NCBI RefSeq assembly: GCF_001244995.1
Contig: NZ_LN869529.1
Location: 2,002,957-2,066,956, forward strand
Length of the DNA: 64,000 nt
Source: Intestinimonas massiliensis (ex Afouda et al. 2020)
GTDB taxonomy: Bacteria > Bacillota > Clostridia > Oscillospirales > Oscillospiraceae
Reading direction: 5' to 3'
The position numbers and the translations under genes are program-made. Positions 34,023 through 42,353 of the stretch are shown in pieces (the first letter of the stretch is position 1; the number at the start of each line of letters is the position of its first letter). The notes beneath the pieces are model-generated. The model was not told the DNA's origin and searched no databases. It worked only from the letters and a program-made list of their open reading frames with translations.

Positions 34023-34225
34023 CCACTCTCCTGCAATCGGTTGCGGGTCGTCGCAGCTCCGGCGGCCATTTTCATATTTTTCTATTTTTCTTCTTTTATC
34101 TCAACGAGATTATAACTCTTATGTGGAAAAGGTATTGGACGAATTGCCCTCTTTTCAGTATCATGTGACCATAAACATTATAGATAATATCCAAACAAGT
34201 TGTCAATCATGAAATACAGGCGCAT

Positions 34226-34267
34226 AATTATTTAGTATTTATGAATAATTTCCTATTTTTATGAATA
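34226..34267. promoter_or_regulatory. Candidate LysR operator before the amidohydrolase gene
   Basis: AATTATT (34226) and AATAATT (34244) form an inverted repeat with an 11-bp centre, and TTTATGAATA recurs (34238 and 34257). The last copy lies next to the ribosome-binding site. The whole 34023-34282 gap is AT-rich. Confidence 0.4.
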
Positions 34268-34282
34268 GAGGGAGGAACCTTG

Positions 34283-35908
34283 ATGCGAAAACCTGATGTG
34301 GCCTATGTGAACGGGAAGGTCTATACCGTCGATCCAAATTTCTCTGTTGCCACCGCCTTCTGCCTCTCGGACGACCGCTTTGTGGCCGTGGGTACCGACC
34401 AGGAGATCCGGGCGCTGTGCACTCCTGAAACCCGGGTGGTGGACCTGCACGGCCAGGTGGTCCTGCCCGGTCTGATCGACTCCCACCTCCACATCAACAA
34501 CACCGGCGCCATGAAGCTGGAGCTGAACGTGGTGGCCAAGCAGCGGCGGGAGATTGTGGACATGGTAGCTCAGGCCTACCAGACCATCAGGCCCGGGGAG
34601 TGGATCGTGGGCCGGGGCTGGCTGAACGACGAGTGGCCGGACTCCTCCTTCCCCACCAAGGAGGAGTTGGACGCCGTGGCGCCGGACGTACCCGTCTACC
34701 TGAAGCGGGCCTGCGGCCACGCCGCCTGGGTGAACAGCAAGGCCTTCGAGGCGGTGGGCGTCACCGACGCCACCCCCGACCCGGTGGGCGGCGAGTACCT
34801 GCGCAAGCCGGACGGGACCCTGCTGGGTGTGGTCACCGACCAGGCTCAGGACCCCTTCAACAAGGCCATCCCCCCCTACAACAAAGAGCAGCTCCAGAAG
34901 ATCGTGCTACTGGCCCAGGAGAGCTTCTTCGCCGCCGGTCTGACCACCGTCCACGACGCCGGTACCGCCGAGGAGTGGATCCAGGCTTGGGAAGAGCTCT
35001 ACCAGCGCCGGGAACTCAAGTTGCGCATCTATGCCAGCATGCGGGTCATCGGCCGGCCCAGCTACGAGGAGCTCCTCCACGGCTCCATGGAGTATTTCAA
35101 AAAGGGCCTGCGCATCGGGATGTACGGCAACCGGCTCACCGCCCGGGCCTACAAGATTTCGGGCGACGGCTCTCTGGGTGCCCGCAGCGCCTGGATGTTG
35201 GACGACTACGACGACCGGCCCGGCCACAAGGGCAACGGCAAGTGGACCGACGAGCAGCTCTACAACGTGCTCTATCAGGCCCGCCGGGCCGGCTTTCAGA
35301 TTTGGTATCACGCCATTGGCGACGCGGCCAACCGCCAGTGCCTGAACACCTACGAGCGGCTGCTGCGGGAGCTGCCCGACCCAGACGCCCGCCTGCGCAT
35401 CGAGCACGCCCAGATTATCGCGCCCGAGGACATCCCCCGGTTCAAGAAGCTGGGCGTCATCCCCACGCACCAGACCGTGTTCCTGCGCACCGACAAAAAG
35501 GTGGCGGATACCCGCCTGGGCCCCCAGCGCATCAAGGGCGCCTATGCTTGGCGGACCCTGATCGATCAGGGTAACGTGGTGCCCAACGGCACCGATTCCC
35601 CGGTGGAAAGCTATAACCCCTTTCTGAGCATGTACTGCGCCGTCACCCGCATGGATGAGCGCGGGCAGCCGGAGGGCGGCTGGTACCCCCAGGAGGCTAT
35701 GACCCGGGAGGAGGCCCTGCGCTCCTACACTGTATGGGGTGCTTACGCCGGTTTTGAAGAGCATCTGAAGGGCAGCATCGAGGCCGGAAAGCTGGCGGAC
35801 TTTGTGGTCATCGACCGGGACTACCTGGCCTGTCCTGCCGAGGAAATCAAGGATATTCAGGTCTTGCAGACTGTTGTGGGTGGTGAGACTGTGTATCAGC
35901 GGGGATAA
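34283..35908 (+). CDS. YtcJ-like metal-dependent amidohydrolase
   Basis: A 541-residue amidohydrolase of the Amidohydro_3/YtcJ group. The N-terminal beta-sandwich (about 1-55) leads to the metal motif DSHLH (about 70), followed by the TIM barrel with catalytic Lys near KRACGHAAWVNS, the His pair around YHAIGDAANRQ and IEHAQII, and late Asp in NGTDSPVESYNPF; the sandwich closes with GKLADFVVIDRDY. The family cleaves N-acyl, formyl or aryl-amide C-N bonds; no signal peptide, so cytoplasmic. ATG 34283 follows GGGAGG. First gene of a three-gene operon with an AbgT transporter (38-bp gap) and a C45 peptidase, under a divergent LysR. Confidence 0.88.
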   Translation: MRKPDVAYVNGKVYTVDPNFSVATAFCLSDDRFVAVGTDQEIRALCTPETRVVDLHGQVVLPGLIDSHLHINNTGAMKLELNVVAKQRREIVDMVAQAYQTIRPGEWIVGRGWLNDEWPDSSFPTKEELDAVAPDVPVYLKRACGHAAWVNSKAFEAVGVTDATPDPVGGEYLRKPDGTLLGVVTDQAQDPFNKAIPPYNKEQLQKIVLLAQESFFAAGLTTVHDAGTAEEWIQAWEELYQRRELKLRIYASMRVIGRPSYEELLHGSMEYFKKGLRIGMYGNRLTARAYKISGDGSLGARSAWMLDDYDDRPGHKGNGKWTDEQLYNVLYQARRAGFQIWYHAIGDAANRQCLNTYERLLRELPDPDARLRIEHAQIIAPEDIPRFKKLGVIPTHQTVFLRTDKKVADTRLGPQRIKGAYAWRTLIDQGNVVPNGTDSPVESYNPFLSMYCAVTRMDERGQPEGGWYPQEAMTREEALRSYTVWGAYAGFEEHLKGSIEAGKLADFVVIDRDYLACPAEEIKDIQVLQTVVGGETVYQRG

Positions 35909-35946
35909 CGGGAGAGTCCCCGACCGAGTTGAAAGGAGATTGGAAA

Positions 35947-37527
35947 ATGGAAACAGCCAAGCAAGAAAAGAGAGCAAAGAAAAGTCTGTTTTACCGCTTT
36001 ATCCACGGCGTGGAAGTGGTAGGCAACAAGCTGCCCCACCCCTTTTACCTGTTCAGCATCCTGATCGTCGTCGCCATCATCCTGTCCGTCATCTTTGCCG
36101 GCACCTCCGTCACCTATGAGAAGGCCTCCAGCTCCGGCGCCGCCGCCGAGATGGTCACCGCCACCGTCAAAAACCTGCTGAACAAAGAGACCATCACCTA
36201 CGTCACCCAGAACATGTACAGCATCTACTACAACTTCTCTCCCATGATGATGATGGGTCTGCTGATGCTGTCCATCGGCCTGGCCGAGCAGGTCGGCCTC
36301 TTTGGCGCCGTCATCAAGCGGACCATCGCCGGGGCCAAGCCCGCCTTCGTCTTCGCCATCGTATCCTTCATCGCCATCAACGCCAACACCGCCTCCAACG
36401 CCGGTATCCTGGGCTGCACCGCGGTGTCCGCGGCGGTCTTTGCCTCCATGGGGTATAACCCCTGGTTGGGCATCCTGCTGGCCTATGCCGCCGGCAACGC
36501 GGGCATGTCGGCCAACGTCTTCGTGGGCAACCTGGACGTGCTCCTGTCCGGCATCAACGAGTCGGTGTGCAGCACCCTGGGCATCGACACCTCCACTGTC
36601 CACGTGCTCCAGAACTGGTACTTCATGGCCGCTTGCGCCATCGTCCTCACCGTGGTCTTTACCTTCGTCACCACCAAGTTCGTCCGCGGCTTCATCGGCG
36701 AGCCCAAGGACCTGAGCCTGGTCCAGGCCGACGACGCCAACCGGGAGCTGACCCCCCTGGAGCACAAGGCCCTGCGCAACGCCGGTATCGCCGCCATCGT
36801 CTACATCGCCGTCGTGGTGGCTGTGTGTATCCCCAAGAACTCCTTTTTCCGGGCCGACGACGGCAGCATCGTGCCCAACTCCCCCTTGCTCAAGAGCGTG
36901 CTGACCCTGCTGTTCCTGTTCTTCCTGGTCACCGCCATTGCCTACGGCCGCACCACCGGCAAGCTGGCCGATTGGAACGATCTGCCCAAAATGCTGGCTG
37001 GCAGCATCAACTCCATGGTCAACTTCATGGTCATCGCCCTGCCCGCCTCCGTGTTCATCTACCTGTTCAATGCCTCCAACATCCCCACCGTCCTCGGCGC
37101 CGCCGGCGCCGAGTGGATCAAGGCCTCCGGCATCAACGGCTTCGGACTGATGGTGTGCATCGTCTTCTTCTCCACCTTCCTGAACCTGTTTATGACCTCC
37201 GGCTCCTCCAAGTGGATGATCCTGGCCCCCATCCTGATCCCTATGTTCTACGCCATCGGCTTCAGTCCCGCGCTGACCACCGTGGCCTACCGCATCGGCG
37301 ACTCCGCCACCAACGCTATCGCCCCCATCTCCTCCGACGTGGCCCTTATCGTGGGCCTGCTGGGCAAGTACAACACCGACAAGTCCAAAACCCCCGGCAT
37401 GGGCACCGTGTTCGCCGGCTGTATGCCCTACGCCATCGCCACTATGATCGCCGAGCTGGCCATTCTGGCCGTGTGGTGGGCCCTCAAGCTGCCCTTGGGC
37501 CCCGGCGTAGGGATGTTCATCCACTAA
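35947..37527 (+). CDS. AbgT family transporter
   Basis: A 526-residue integral membrane protein with roughly 11-13 helices and the AbgT layout: a cytoplasmic N-terminus ending in GNKLPHPFYLFSILIVVAIILS, two re-entrant hairpin regions, and ASNAGILGCTAVSAAVFASMG and SGSSKWMILAPILIPMFYAIGFSP as family-specific stretches. E. coli AbgT imports p-aminobenzoyl-glutamate; other members export sulfonamides. Here, flanked by an amidohydrolase and a C45 peptidase, import of an amide-linked metabolite is the simplest reading. ATG 35947 follows AAGGAG ten bases upstream. Confidence 0.93.
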   Translation: METAKQEKRAKKSLFYRFIHGVEVVGNKLPHPFYLFSILIVVAIILSVIFAGTSVTYEKASSSGAAAEMVTATVKNLLNKETITYVTQNMYSIYYNFSPMMMMGLLMLSIGLAEQVGLFGAVIKRTIAGAKPAFVFAIVSFIAINANTASNAGILGCTAVSAAVFASMGYNPWLGILLAYAAGNAGMSANVFVGNLDVLLSGINESVCSTLGIDTSTVHVLQNWYFMAACAIVLTVVFTFVTTKFVRGFIGEPKDLSLVQADDANRELTPLEHKALRNAGIAAIVYIAVVVAVCIPKNSFFRADDGSIVPNSPLLKSVLTLLFLFFLVTAIAYGRTTGKLADWNDLPKMLAGSINSMVNFMVIALPASVFIYLFNASNIPTVLGAAGAEWIKASGINGFGLMVCIVFFSTFLNLFMTSGSSKWMILAPILIPMFYAIGFSPALTTVAYRIGDSATNAIAPISSDVALIVGLLGKYNTDKSKTPGMGTVFAGCMPYAIATMIAELAILAVWWALKLPLGPGVGMFIH

Positions 37528-37556
37528 ATCCCACATTTGTCTGAGAGGAAATTGCC

Positions 37557-38687
37557 ATGACTAATATGCCACTCTTCACCGTCCGCGGCGCCACCCACCG
37601 GGAGCGGGGCGCGGACTACGGCCGCCAGTGCCGGGACCTGATCCACGGCGTTCTGGAGCGCTACATCACCTTCTTCAACGGAGGCCACGCCGCCGTGAGC
37701 TGGGACGACGCCCGGGAGATCTCCAAACAGTTCCTTCCCTTCCTGCAGCGCTATTCTCCCGAGCTTTTGGAGGAGCTGGAGGGCATCGCCGAGGGCTCCG
37801 GCGCCAGCTTCGACGACCTGCTGACCCTCAACTCCCGCTCGGAGGCCATGACCCTCATCAAACGCCCCGCCTCCGACGAGGAGGAGCTGGACGGCTGCTC
37901 CAGCGTGGCGGTGCTGCCCGAGGCCATGGGCGATGGGCACACCCTGCTGGCCCAGAACTGGGACACCTACTCCTGGCAGGAGTACGGCACCATCATTCTA
38001 CAGGTCCTGCGGGACGACGGCCCCGACCTCATGCTCGTCACCGAGGCCGGTCAGCTCGCCCGCTACGGCATGAACCAGGCCGGCATCGCCCTGGGCGTCA
38101 ACAGCCTGCACAAAACCTTCAACACCAAGGTCTTCGGCATTCCGTCGGTCTTCGTCCGCCGTAAGTTCCTGGAGCAGGACCGCTATGTGGACGCCGTCAA
38201 CAAGATCTTCGGGGCCGAGTCCATGCTGCCCATGTACTATGCGGCGGCCTATGCCGGCGGCGATGCCATGGGCTTTGAGAAGCTGGCGCGAGGCCATCTG
38301 GTCCTCTATCCGGAAAACGGCCTCATTGCCCACTCCAACCACCTGAAGCACCCCAAATACGCCTATCAGGTGGACGCCCTGGGCGGCACCCTGTATCGGG
38401 ACCGCCGCATCCTCAAGCACCTGACGCCCAAGGTAGGGCAGATCACCCGCGAGGATGTGATCACCGCCTTCCAGGATCACTTTGGTTACCCCTTCTGCGT
38501 CTGCCGCCACGGCGATGAGCGCAAGAAGGAGCTGGACAAGATCAGCACCCTGGGCTGCATCCTGATGGACACCACGGACAAGCGCATGTGGGTGTGCAAG
38601 GGCACCCCGTGCTGCAGTCCCTTCCGGGAATACACCTGGCAGCGGCCCGACAAGCTTGCCCAATGGCAGGACATCGTCCTGTGGTGA
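37557..38687 (+). CDS. C45 family peptidase / acyl-CoA:6-APA acyltransferase-like hydrolase
   Basis: A 376-residue Ntn-hydrolase of the C45 group. The N-terminal part (GATHRERGADYGRQCRDLI...LEELEGIAEGSG) is the usual propeptide-like alpha region, and DGCSSVAV presents Cys114, the residue that becomes the N-terminal nucleophile after self-cleavage. Downstream are NWDTYSWQEYG, GMNQAGIALGVNSL and HSNHLKHP, typical of the family, which includes penicillin acyltransferase and many N-acyl-amino-acid or dipeptide hydrolases. ATG follows GAGAGGAA. It ends the LysR-controlled operon; its amidase activity would complement that of the amidohydrolase. Confidence 0.88.
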   Translation: MTNMPLFTVRGATHRERGADYGRQCRDLIHGVLERYITFFNGGHAAVSWDDAREISKQFLPFLQRYSPELLEELEGIAEGSGASFDDLLTLNSRSEAMTLIKRPASDEEELDGCSSVAVLPEAMGDGHTLLAQNWDTYSWQEYGTIILQVLRDDGPDLMLVTEAGQLARYGMNQAGIALGVNSLHKTFNTKVFGIPSVFVRRKFLEQDRYVDAVNKIFGAESMLPMYYAAAYAGGDAMGFEKLARGHLVLYPENGLIAHSNHLKHPKYAYQVDALGGTLYRDRRILKHLTPKVGQITREDVITAFQDHFGYPFCVCRHGDERKKELDKISTLGCILMDTTDKRMWVCKGTPCCSPFREYTWQRPDKLAQWQDIVLW

Positions 38688-38745
38688 CGCCTCCCTCCCG
38701 CTTTCCTGTGATGCAGACCAATTCCCACCACTCCTCCCACAAGCC

Positions 38746-38776
38746 GAAAAGGCCGGAGCTCACGCTCCGGCCTTTT
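38746..38776. terminator. Bidirectional terminator between the C45 peptidase operon and citXG
   Basis: AAAAGGCCGGAGC-TCAC-GCTCCGGCCTTTT. Confidence 0.9.
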
Positions 38777-40124
38777 CCTGCTCCTCCCAGAAGAAGAAAA
38801 AGCACACCACTGCCAGCAGGTCGGCGCAGCCGCCGGGGCTCAGACCCTCCCGGATGAAGGACTCGTCCAGCCGGAGCAGGTCTTCCCAGGAAGGCCCTTC
38901 CCCGGCCAGCAGTTCCTCCGCCTCCCGGTGAACCTGGTCCAGGCGCTCCCTGCCCCGCCGCTTGACGATGTTCGTGTCCTCCGCCCGGGCGATCAGCCGG
39001 AGGAGCACCAGCGCCAGGGCGTCGTTGAGGGAGCGGCCCTCGGCCAGCAGGGCCCGCAGCGCCGTCAGCTCCTCCCGCTCCCGCCGGAAGCCGGAGGCCG
39101 CCTCCCCCCGGGCGCCCGTGAGCCCATGGGCCCGGAAGGCCGCCTGGCCCGCCGTCTCCGCTCCTGCTCCCAGCCCGCCCAGGGCCGGAGCTGCGATCTC
39201 CCCCGCCAGCGCCCCCAGGGCATCGTCGGAGGGGGCCTGCCCCGCCGCGGCCAGCATCCCCGCCGCCGCACAGAGGATGCCCAGGGAAAAGATGGCCCCC
39301 TTGTGGGTATTGACGCCCCCGGTGGCCCGATACATCTCTCCCTCGGCGCACATGCCCAGGGTCTGGAGCTCCGCCAGGACCTGCCGGGCCGGAGTCTCCG
39401 GGTGGGTCAGTCCCCACCGGGCGCAGGCGCGGAAGTATCCCCCCAGGGCGCAGGTACTGTCCAGAAAGGTGAAGAAATCCATGTCCCGGTGGGCGCCGCT
39501 GTTGTTCCGGTCCACCAGTCCCGGCTTGGGCGTGACCGAGACCTCGTAGAGCAGGGCCCGCTGGGCGGCCGCGCCGATGCGTCCGGCCTGGCGGGCGACG
39601 TACCAGTCCAGCAGCAGCCGGTCTGTGTACGCCTTCAACTCCTCCACGCTGTGGGCGCGGCTGCGGGCGCACAGGGCGGCGGGCTGGGTACACAAGAAGC
39701 AGCGCCGCCCCTCCTGCCCCACATCCCCCCGGCTCACCTTGGTCCCGTCGGGCCGCAGCACGTCGATGTCCCACAGGCGGCTGGCACCGCCCTGATCCTC
39801 CAGAGCGGTCATCCGGACTTTGACCAACTCCGCCGGCTGGTCCACCGCGAAAAAGGCGGTCTGTCCGGCGGGGCGGTCGGTCACCCGCTCATCCAGGACC
39901 GCGCCCAGGGCGGTGAGCACGTCCGCCGTCTGCCGTCGCCCCTCCTCGAACAGGGCGTCCGCCAGGAAATGCCGCTTCACCGGCCCGGCCATGTTCAGGC
40001 TCAGGCAAACCAGGCTGGCGCAGCCGCTCTCCGCCAGCATCTGCCGCTGCCGGGCCGCCCGCTCCTCCCGCAGGTCCAGCATCTCCTCCAGGGTGGTCTC
40101 CCGCCCCTGCGTCAGGCTGCTCAT
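38760..40124 (-). CDS. citXG: CitX-CitG fusion: citrate lyase prosthetic-group transferase and synthase
   Basis: A 454-residue fusion. Residues about 8-170 are CitX, holo-citrate lyase synthase (ETTLEEMLDLREERAARQRQML...; LNMAGPVKRHFLADALF; WDIDVLRPDGTKVSR, CFLC), which attaches the phosphoribosyl-dephospho-CoA group to CitD. Residues about 180-454 are CitG, triphosphoribosyl-dephospho-CoA synthase (EVSVTPKPGLVDRNNSGAHRDMDFFTFLDST; GGVNTHKGAIFSLGIL; RAEDTNIVKRRG). ATG 40124 overlaps the stop of the LysR gene (ATGA), so the two are coupled; GGAGGGAG precedes it. Its coding end overlaps the shared terminator by a few codons. It supplies the cofactor for citDEF across the intergenic region. Confidence 0.93.
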   Translation of the reverse strand: MSSLTQGRETTLEEMLDLREERAARQRQMLAESGCASLVCLSLNMAGPVKRHFLADALFEEGRRQTADVLTALGAVLDERVTDRPAGQTAFFAVDQPAELVKVRMTALEDQGGASRLWDIDVLRPDGTKVSRGDVGQEGRRCFLCTQPAALCARSRAHSVEELKAYTDRLLLDWYVARQAGRIGAAAQRALLYEVSVTPKPGLVDRNNSGAHRDMDFFTFLDSTCALGGYFRACARWGLTHPETPARQVLAELQTLGMCAEGEMYRATGGVNTHKGAIFSLGILCAAAGMLAAAGQAPSDDALGALAGEIAAPALGGLGAGAETAGQAAFRAHGLTGARGEAASGFRREREELTALRALLAEGRSLNDALALVLLRLIARAEDTNIVKRRGRERLDQVHREAEELLAGEGPSWEDLLRLDESFIREGLSPGGCADLLAVVCFFFFWEEQEKAGA

Positions 40125-41023
40125 TGCTGCGCTCCCTCCTCCAGCAGCGCGATCCAGTCCCGCATATAACGGGTCTGGTACATGTTCTTCCGCCAGCAGA
40201 GATAGCTGTGGTGGCTGCTCTTCATGTTCTTCAGGAAATAGACGTTCCCCTGCCGCTCCAGATCCGGGTCGGTGCTGAACAAAGGATAGGGGGACAGGGT
40301 GACCGCTCCGCTGGACAGGGCGATACGCTTGGCGGTATCGAAGGAGTTGACCTCGGCCAGCACCTTGACCTTCATGCCATATTGCACAAACTGCTCCCGG
40401 ACGAACTGGCCAATGTGATGTTCCTTTTCCAGCAGGACGAAGGCCTCGCCCTGGGCATCCCGGAGAGAGATGCTGGAGCCGCTGGGGTACTTTCGTGCCA
40501 GCGCGGTGTCCTGGGCGCACAGCAACACCAGCTTGTTTTTGGCGAACAGGCGGTACTCCAGGGGCTCCCGCTTACGCTCATACCGGGCCAGCACGATGTC
40601 GACGGTGCCGTCCAGCAGCATCTCCTCCAGCAGCGCCGAGCCCCGCTCCTCCACGCACAGCTTGACCTGGGGGTACATCTGAAAAAAACGGGGCAGCACC
40701 CGGGGCAGCAAATACATGCCCTCTTGGGCGGAGATGCCAAACCGCAGGATGCCGGTGGATTCTCCGTTCAGGTCGGACAGCTCGTTTTTCAGGTTCTGCT
40801 CCAGCATCATGATCTGCCGCCCGGTCTCCACATAGCGCTTTCCCGCCGGCGTGAGCTGCAGCGGCGTGCTGCCCCGCTGGAAAATGGAAGTACCCAGATT
40901 CTGCTCCTCCTGTTTAATCGCCTGGCTGAGGGCAGGCTGGGAGACGTGCTGGGTATGAGCTGCAGCGGTAATGTTGCCCTCCTGGCAGACCGCGAGCACA
41001 TACTGAAGATTCTTCATATTCAT
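40121..41023 (-). CDS. LysR family regulator of the citrate lyase locus
   Basis: A 300-residue LysR protein: helix-turn-helix (about 1-60, LQYVLAVCQEGNITAAAHTQHVSQPALSQAIKQEEQNLG) and effector domain (about 90-295, with ILRFGISAQEGMYLLPRVLPRF). It is translated from ATG 41023 (AGGGGGA upstream), or from the second ATG two codons on. It is encoded as the first gene of a citXG operon and diverges from citDEFC, so it probably responds to citrate or a related acid. In Klebsiella this job is done by the CitAB two-component system, so the control is of a different type here. Confidence 0.92.
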   Translation of the reverse strand: MNMKNLQYVLAVCQEGNITAAAHTQHVSQPALSQAIKQEEQNLGTSIFQRGSTPLQLTPAGKRYVETGRQIMMLEQNLKNELSDLNGESTGILRFGISAQEGMYLLPRVLPRFFQMYPQVKLCVEERGSALLEEMLLDGTVDIVLARYERKREPLEYRLFAKNKLVLLCAQDTALARKYPSGSSISLRDAQGEAFVLLEKEHHIGQFVREQFVQYGMKVKVLAEVNSFDTAKRIALSSGAVTLSPYPLFSTDPDLERQGNVYFLKNMKSSHHSYLCWRKNMYQTRYMRDWIALLEEGAQQ

Positions 41024-41045
41024 GGCAGGTCCCCCTATAACAAAT

Positions 41046-41057
41046 CTGTTATAACAG
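41046..41057. promoter_or_regulatory. 12-bp palindrome between the LysR-citXG and citDEFC operons
   Basis: CTGTTATAACAG, 23 bp from the LysR start and about 100 bp before citD, placed to act on both divergent operons. Flanks are AT-rich. Confidence 0.55.
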
Positions 41058-41144
41058 TTTTAATCTAAATAATATTTTACTTATTGTCAAGCCCCGAGTA
41101 CAATAGAGTCGACAAAATTTCCAGATACGAAGGAGTGTCTGTTG

Positions 41145-41444
41145 ATGCAGTTGAAAAAGGCGGCCGTCGCCGGGACGCTGGAGTCCAGCGACGTGCAGGT
41201 TTCGGTCGAGCCCGGCGAAGGTACCTTGGACATCTCCATCCAAAGCAGTGTGCTCAACCAGTACGGCAGGCAGATCATGGCCACGGTCCGCGAGGTGCTC
41301 GATCATCTAGCTGTCGCCGATGCAAAGGTCACCGTAGTGGACATGGGTGCGCTGGACTGCACCATCAAGGCCCGCGTGGAGTGTGCTGTGTTCCGCGGCT
41401 GCGGGATCGACGAGGGCTATCCCTGGGGAGGCGAAGTGCGATGA
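41145..41444 (+). CDS. citD: Citrate lyase acyl carrier protein (gamma subunit)
   Basis: A 99-residue acyl carrier protein. The N-terminus KKAAVAGTLESSDVQVSVEP is the CitD signature; Ser14 in GTLESSD is the expected attachment site of the phosphoribosyl-dephospho-CoA arm made by CitXG. ATG 41145 lies nine bases after AAGGAG. The stop overlaps the start of citE (ATGA). Confidence 0.95.
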   Translation: MQLKKAAVAGTLESSDVQVSVEPGEGTLDISIQSSVLNQYGRQIMATVREVLDHLAVADAKVTVVDMGALDCTIKARVECAVFRGCGIDEGYPWGGEVR

Positions 41445-42352
41445 TCCCACGTCCCACCCCCGAGCGCTTCCGCCTGCGCCGCACCATGATGTTCCTCAGC
41501 GCCCAGAAGCCCGGCCTCATCAAGGACGCCTACATCTACGGTGCCGACAGCCTGATCCTGGACCTGGAGGACGCGGTGGCGGAGAACCAGAAGGACGCCG
41601 CCCGCTTCTCCCTCTACCACACCCTGACCACGGTGGATTACGGCGACACCGAGGTGCTGGTCCGCATCAACGGCCTGGACACTCCCCACTGGCGGGAGGA
41701 CGTGCGGGTGGCCGTGGCGGCGGGGGCCGACGGCATCCGCATTGCCAAGTGTGAGTCCGCCGCCGACATCCGCCAGGTGGAGCACGCCGTGGAGCAGGCC
41801 GAGGCCGAGTTCGGCATGGAGCCGGGCCGGACCCTGCTGATGGCGGCACTGGAGAGCCCCAAAGGTGTGCTCAATTCCTACGAGATCTGCTGCGCCTCCA
41901 ACCGAATGCTGGGCATCGCCCTGTCCGGCGGCGACTTCCGCAAGTGCATGCAGGTCTCCCCCACCCGGGACGGCATCGAGATGGCCGCCGCCCGGGGTCA
42001 TATGGTTCTCACCGCCCGGGCGGCCGGCGTCCAGTGCTTTGACACCGTGTTCACCGACCTGGACGACATGGAGGGCTTCCGCCGGGAGGTCGCCGACAAC
42101 CACCGGATGGGCTTCGACGGCAAGAGCGTCATCAATCCCAAGCAGGTCCCCATCGTACATGAGATCTTCGCCCCCACCGAACAGGAGATCGCCGCCGCCG
42201 AAAGGATCGTCCGGGCCGTCCAGGAGCAGGCCGCCCAGGGCATCGGCGTCTTTACCATCGACGGCAAGATGATCGACGTCGCCTTTCTGCCCGGCGCAGC
42301 CCGCACCATCGCGCTGGCCAAGGCCTGCGGCATCTACAAGGGGGAGCTTTGA
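41441..42352 (+). CDS. citE: Citrate lyase beta subunit (citryl-ACP lyase)
   Basis: A 303-residue TIM-barrel lyase that splits citryl-ACP into oxaloacetate and acetyl-ACP. Motifs: RRTMMFLSAQKPGLIKDAYIYGADSLILDLEDAV (metal- and substrate-binding strand), LVRINGLDTPHW, MAALESPKGVLNSYEI, LSGGDFRKC and GFDGKSVINPKQV. The length is normal. It overlaps citD by four bases and lies one base before citF, so the three subunits are tightly coupled for stoichiometric synthesis. Confidence 0.95.
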   Translation: MIPRPTPERFRLRRTMMFLSAQKPGLIKDAYIYGADSLILDLEDAVAENQKDAARFSLYHTLTTVDYGDTEVLVRINGLDTPHWREDVRVAVAAGADGIRIAKCESAADIRQVEHAVEQAEAEFGMEPGRTLLMAALESPKGVLNSYEICCASNRMLGIALSGGDFRKCMQVSPTRDGIEMAAARGHMVLTARAAGVQCFDTVFTDLDDMEGFRREVADNHRMGFDGKSVINPKQVPIVHEIFAPTEQEIAAAERIVRAVQEQAAQGIGVFTIDGKMIDVAFLPGAARTIALAKACGIYKGEL

Positions 42353-42353
42353 G

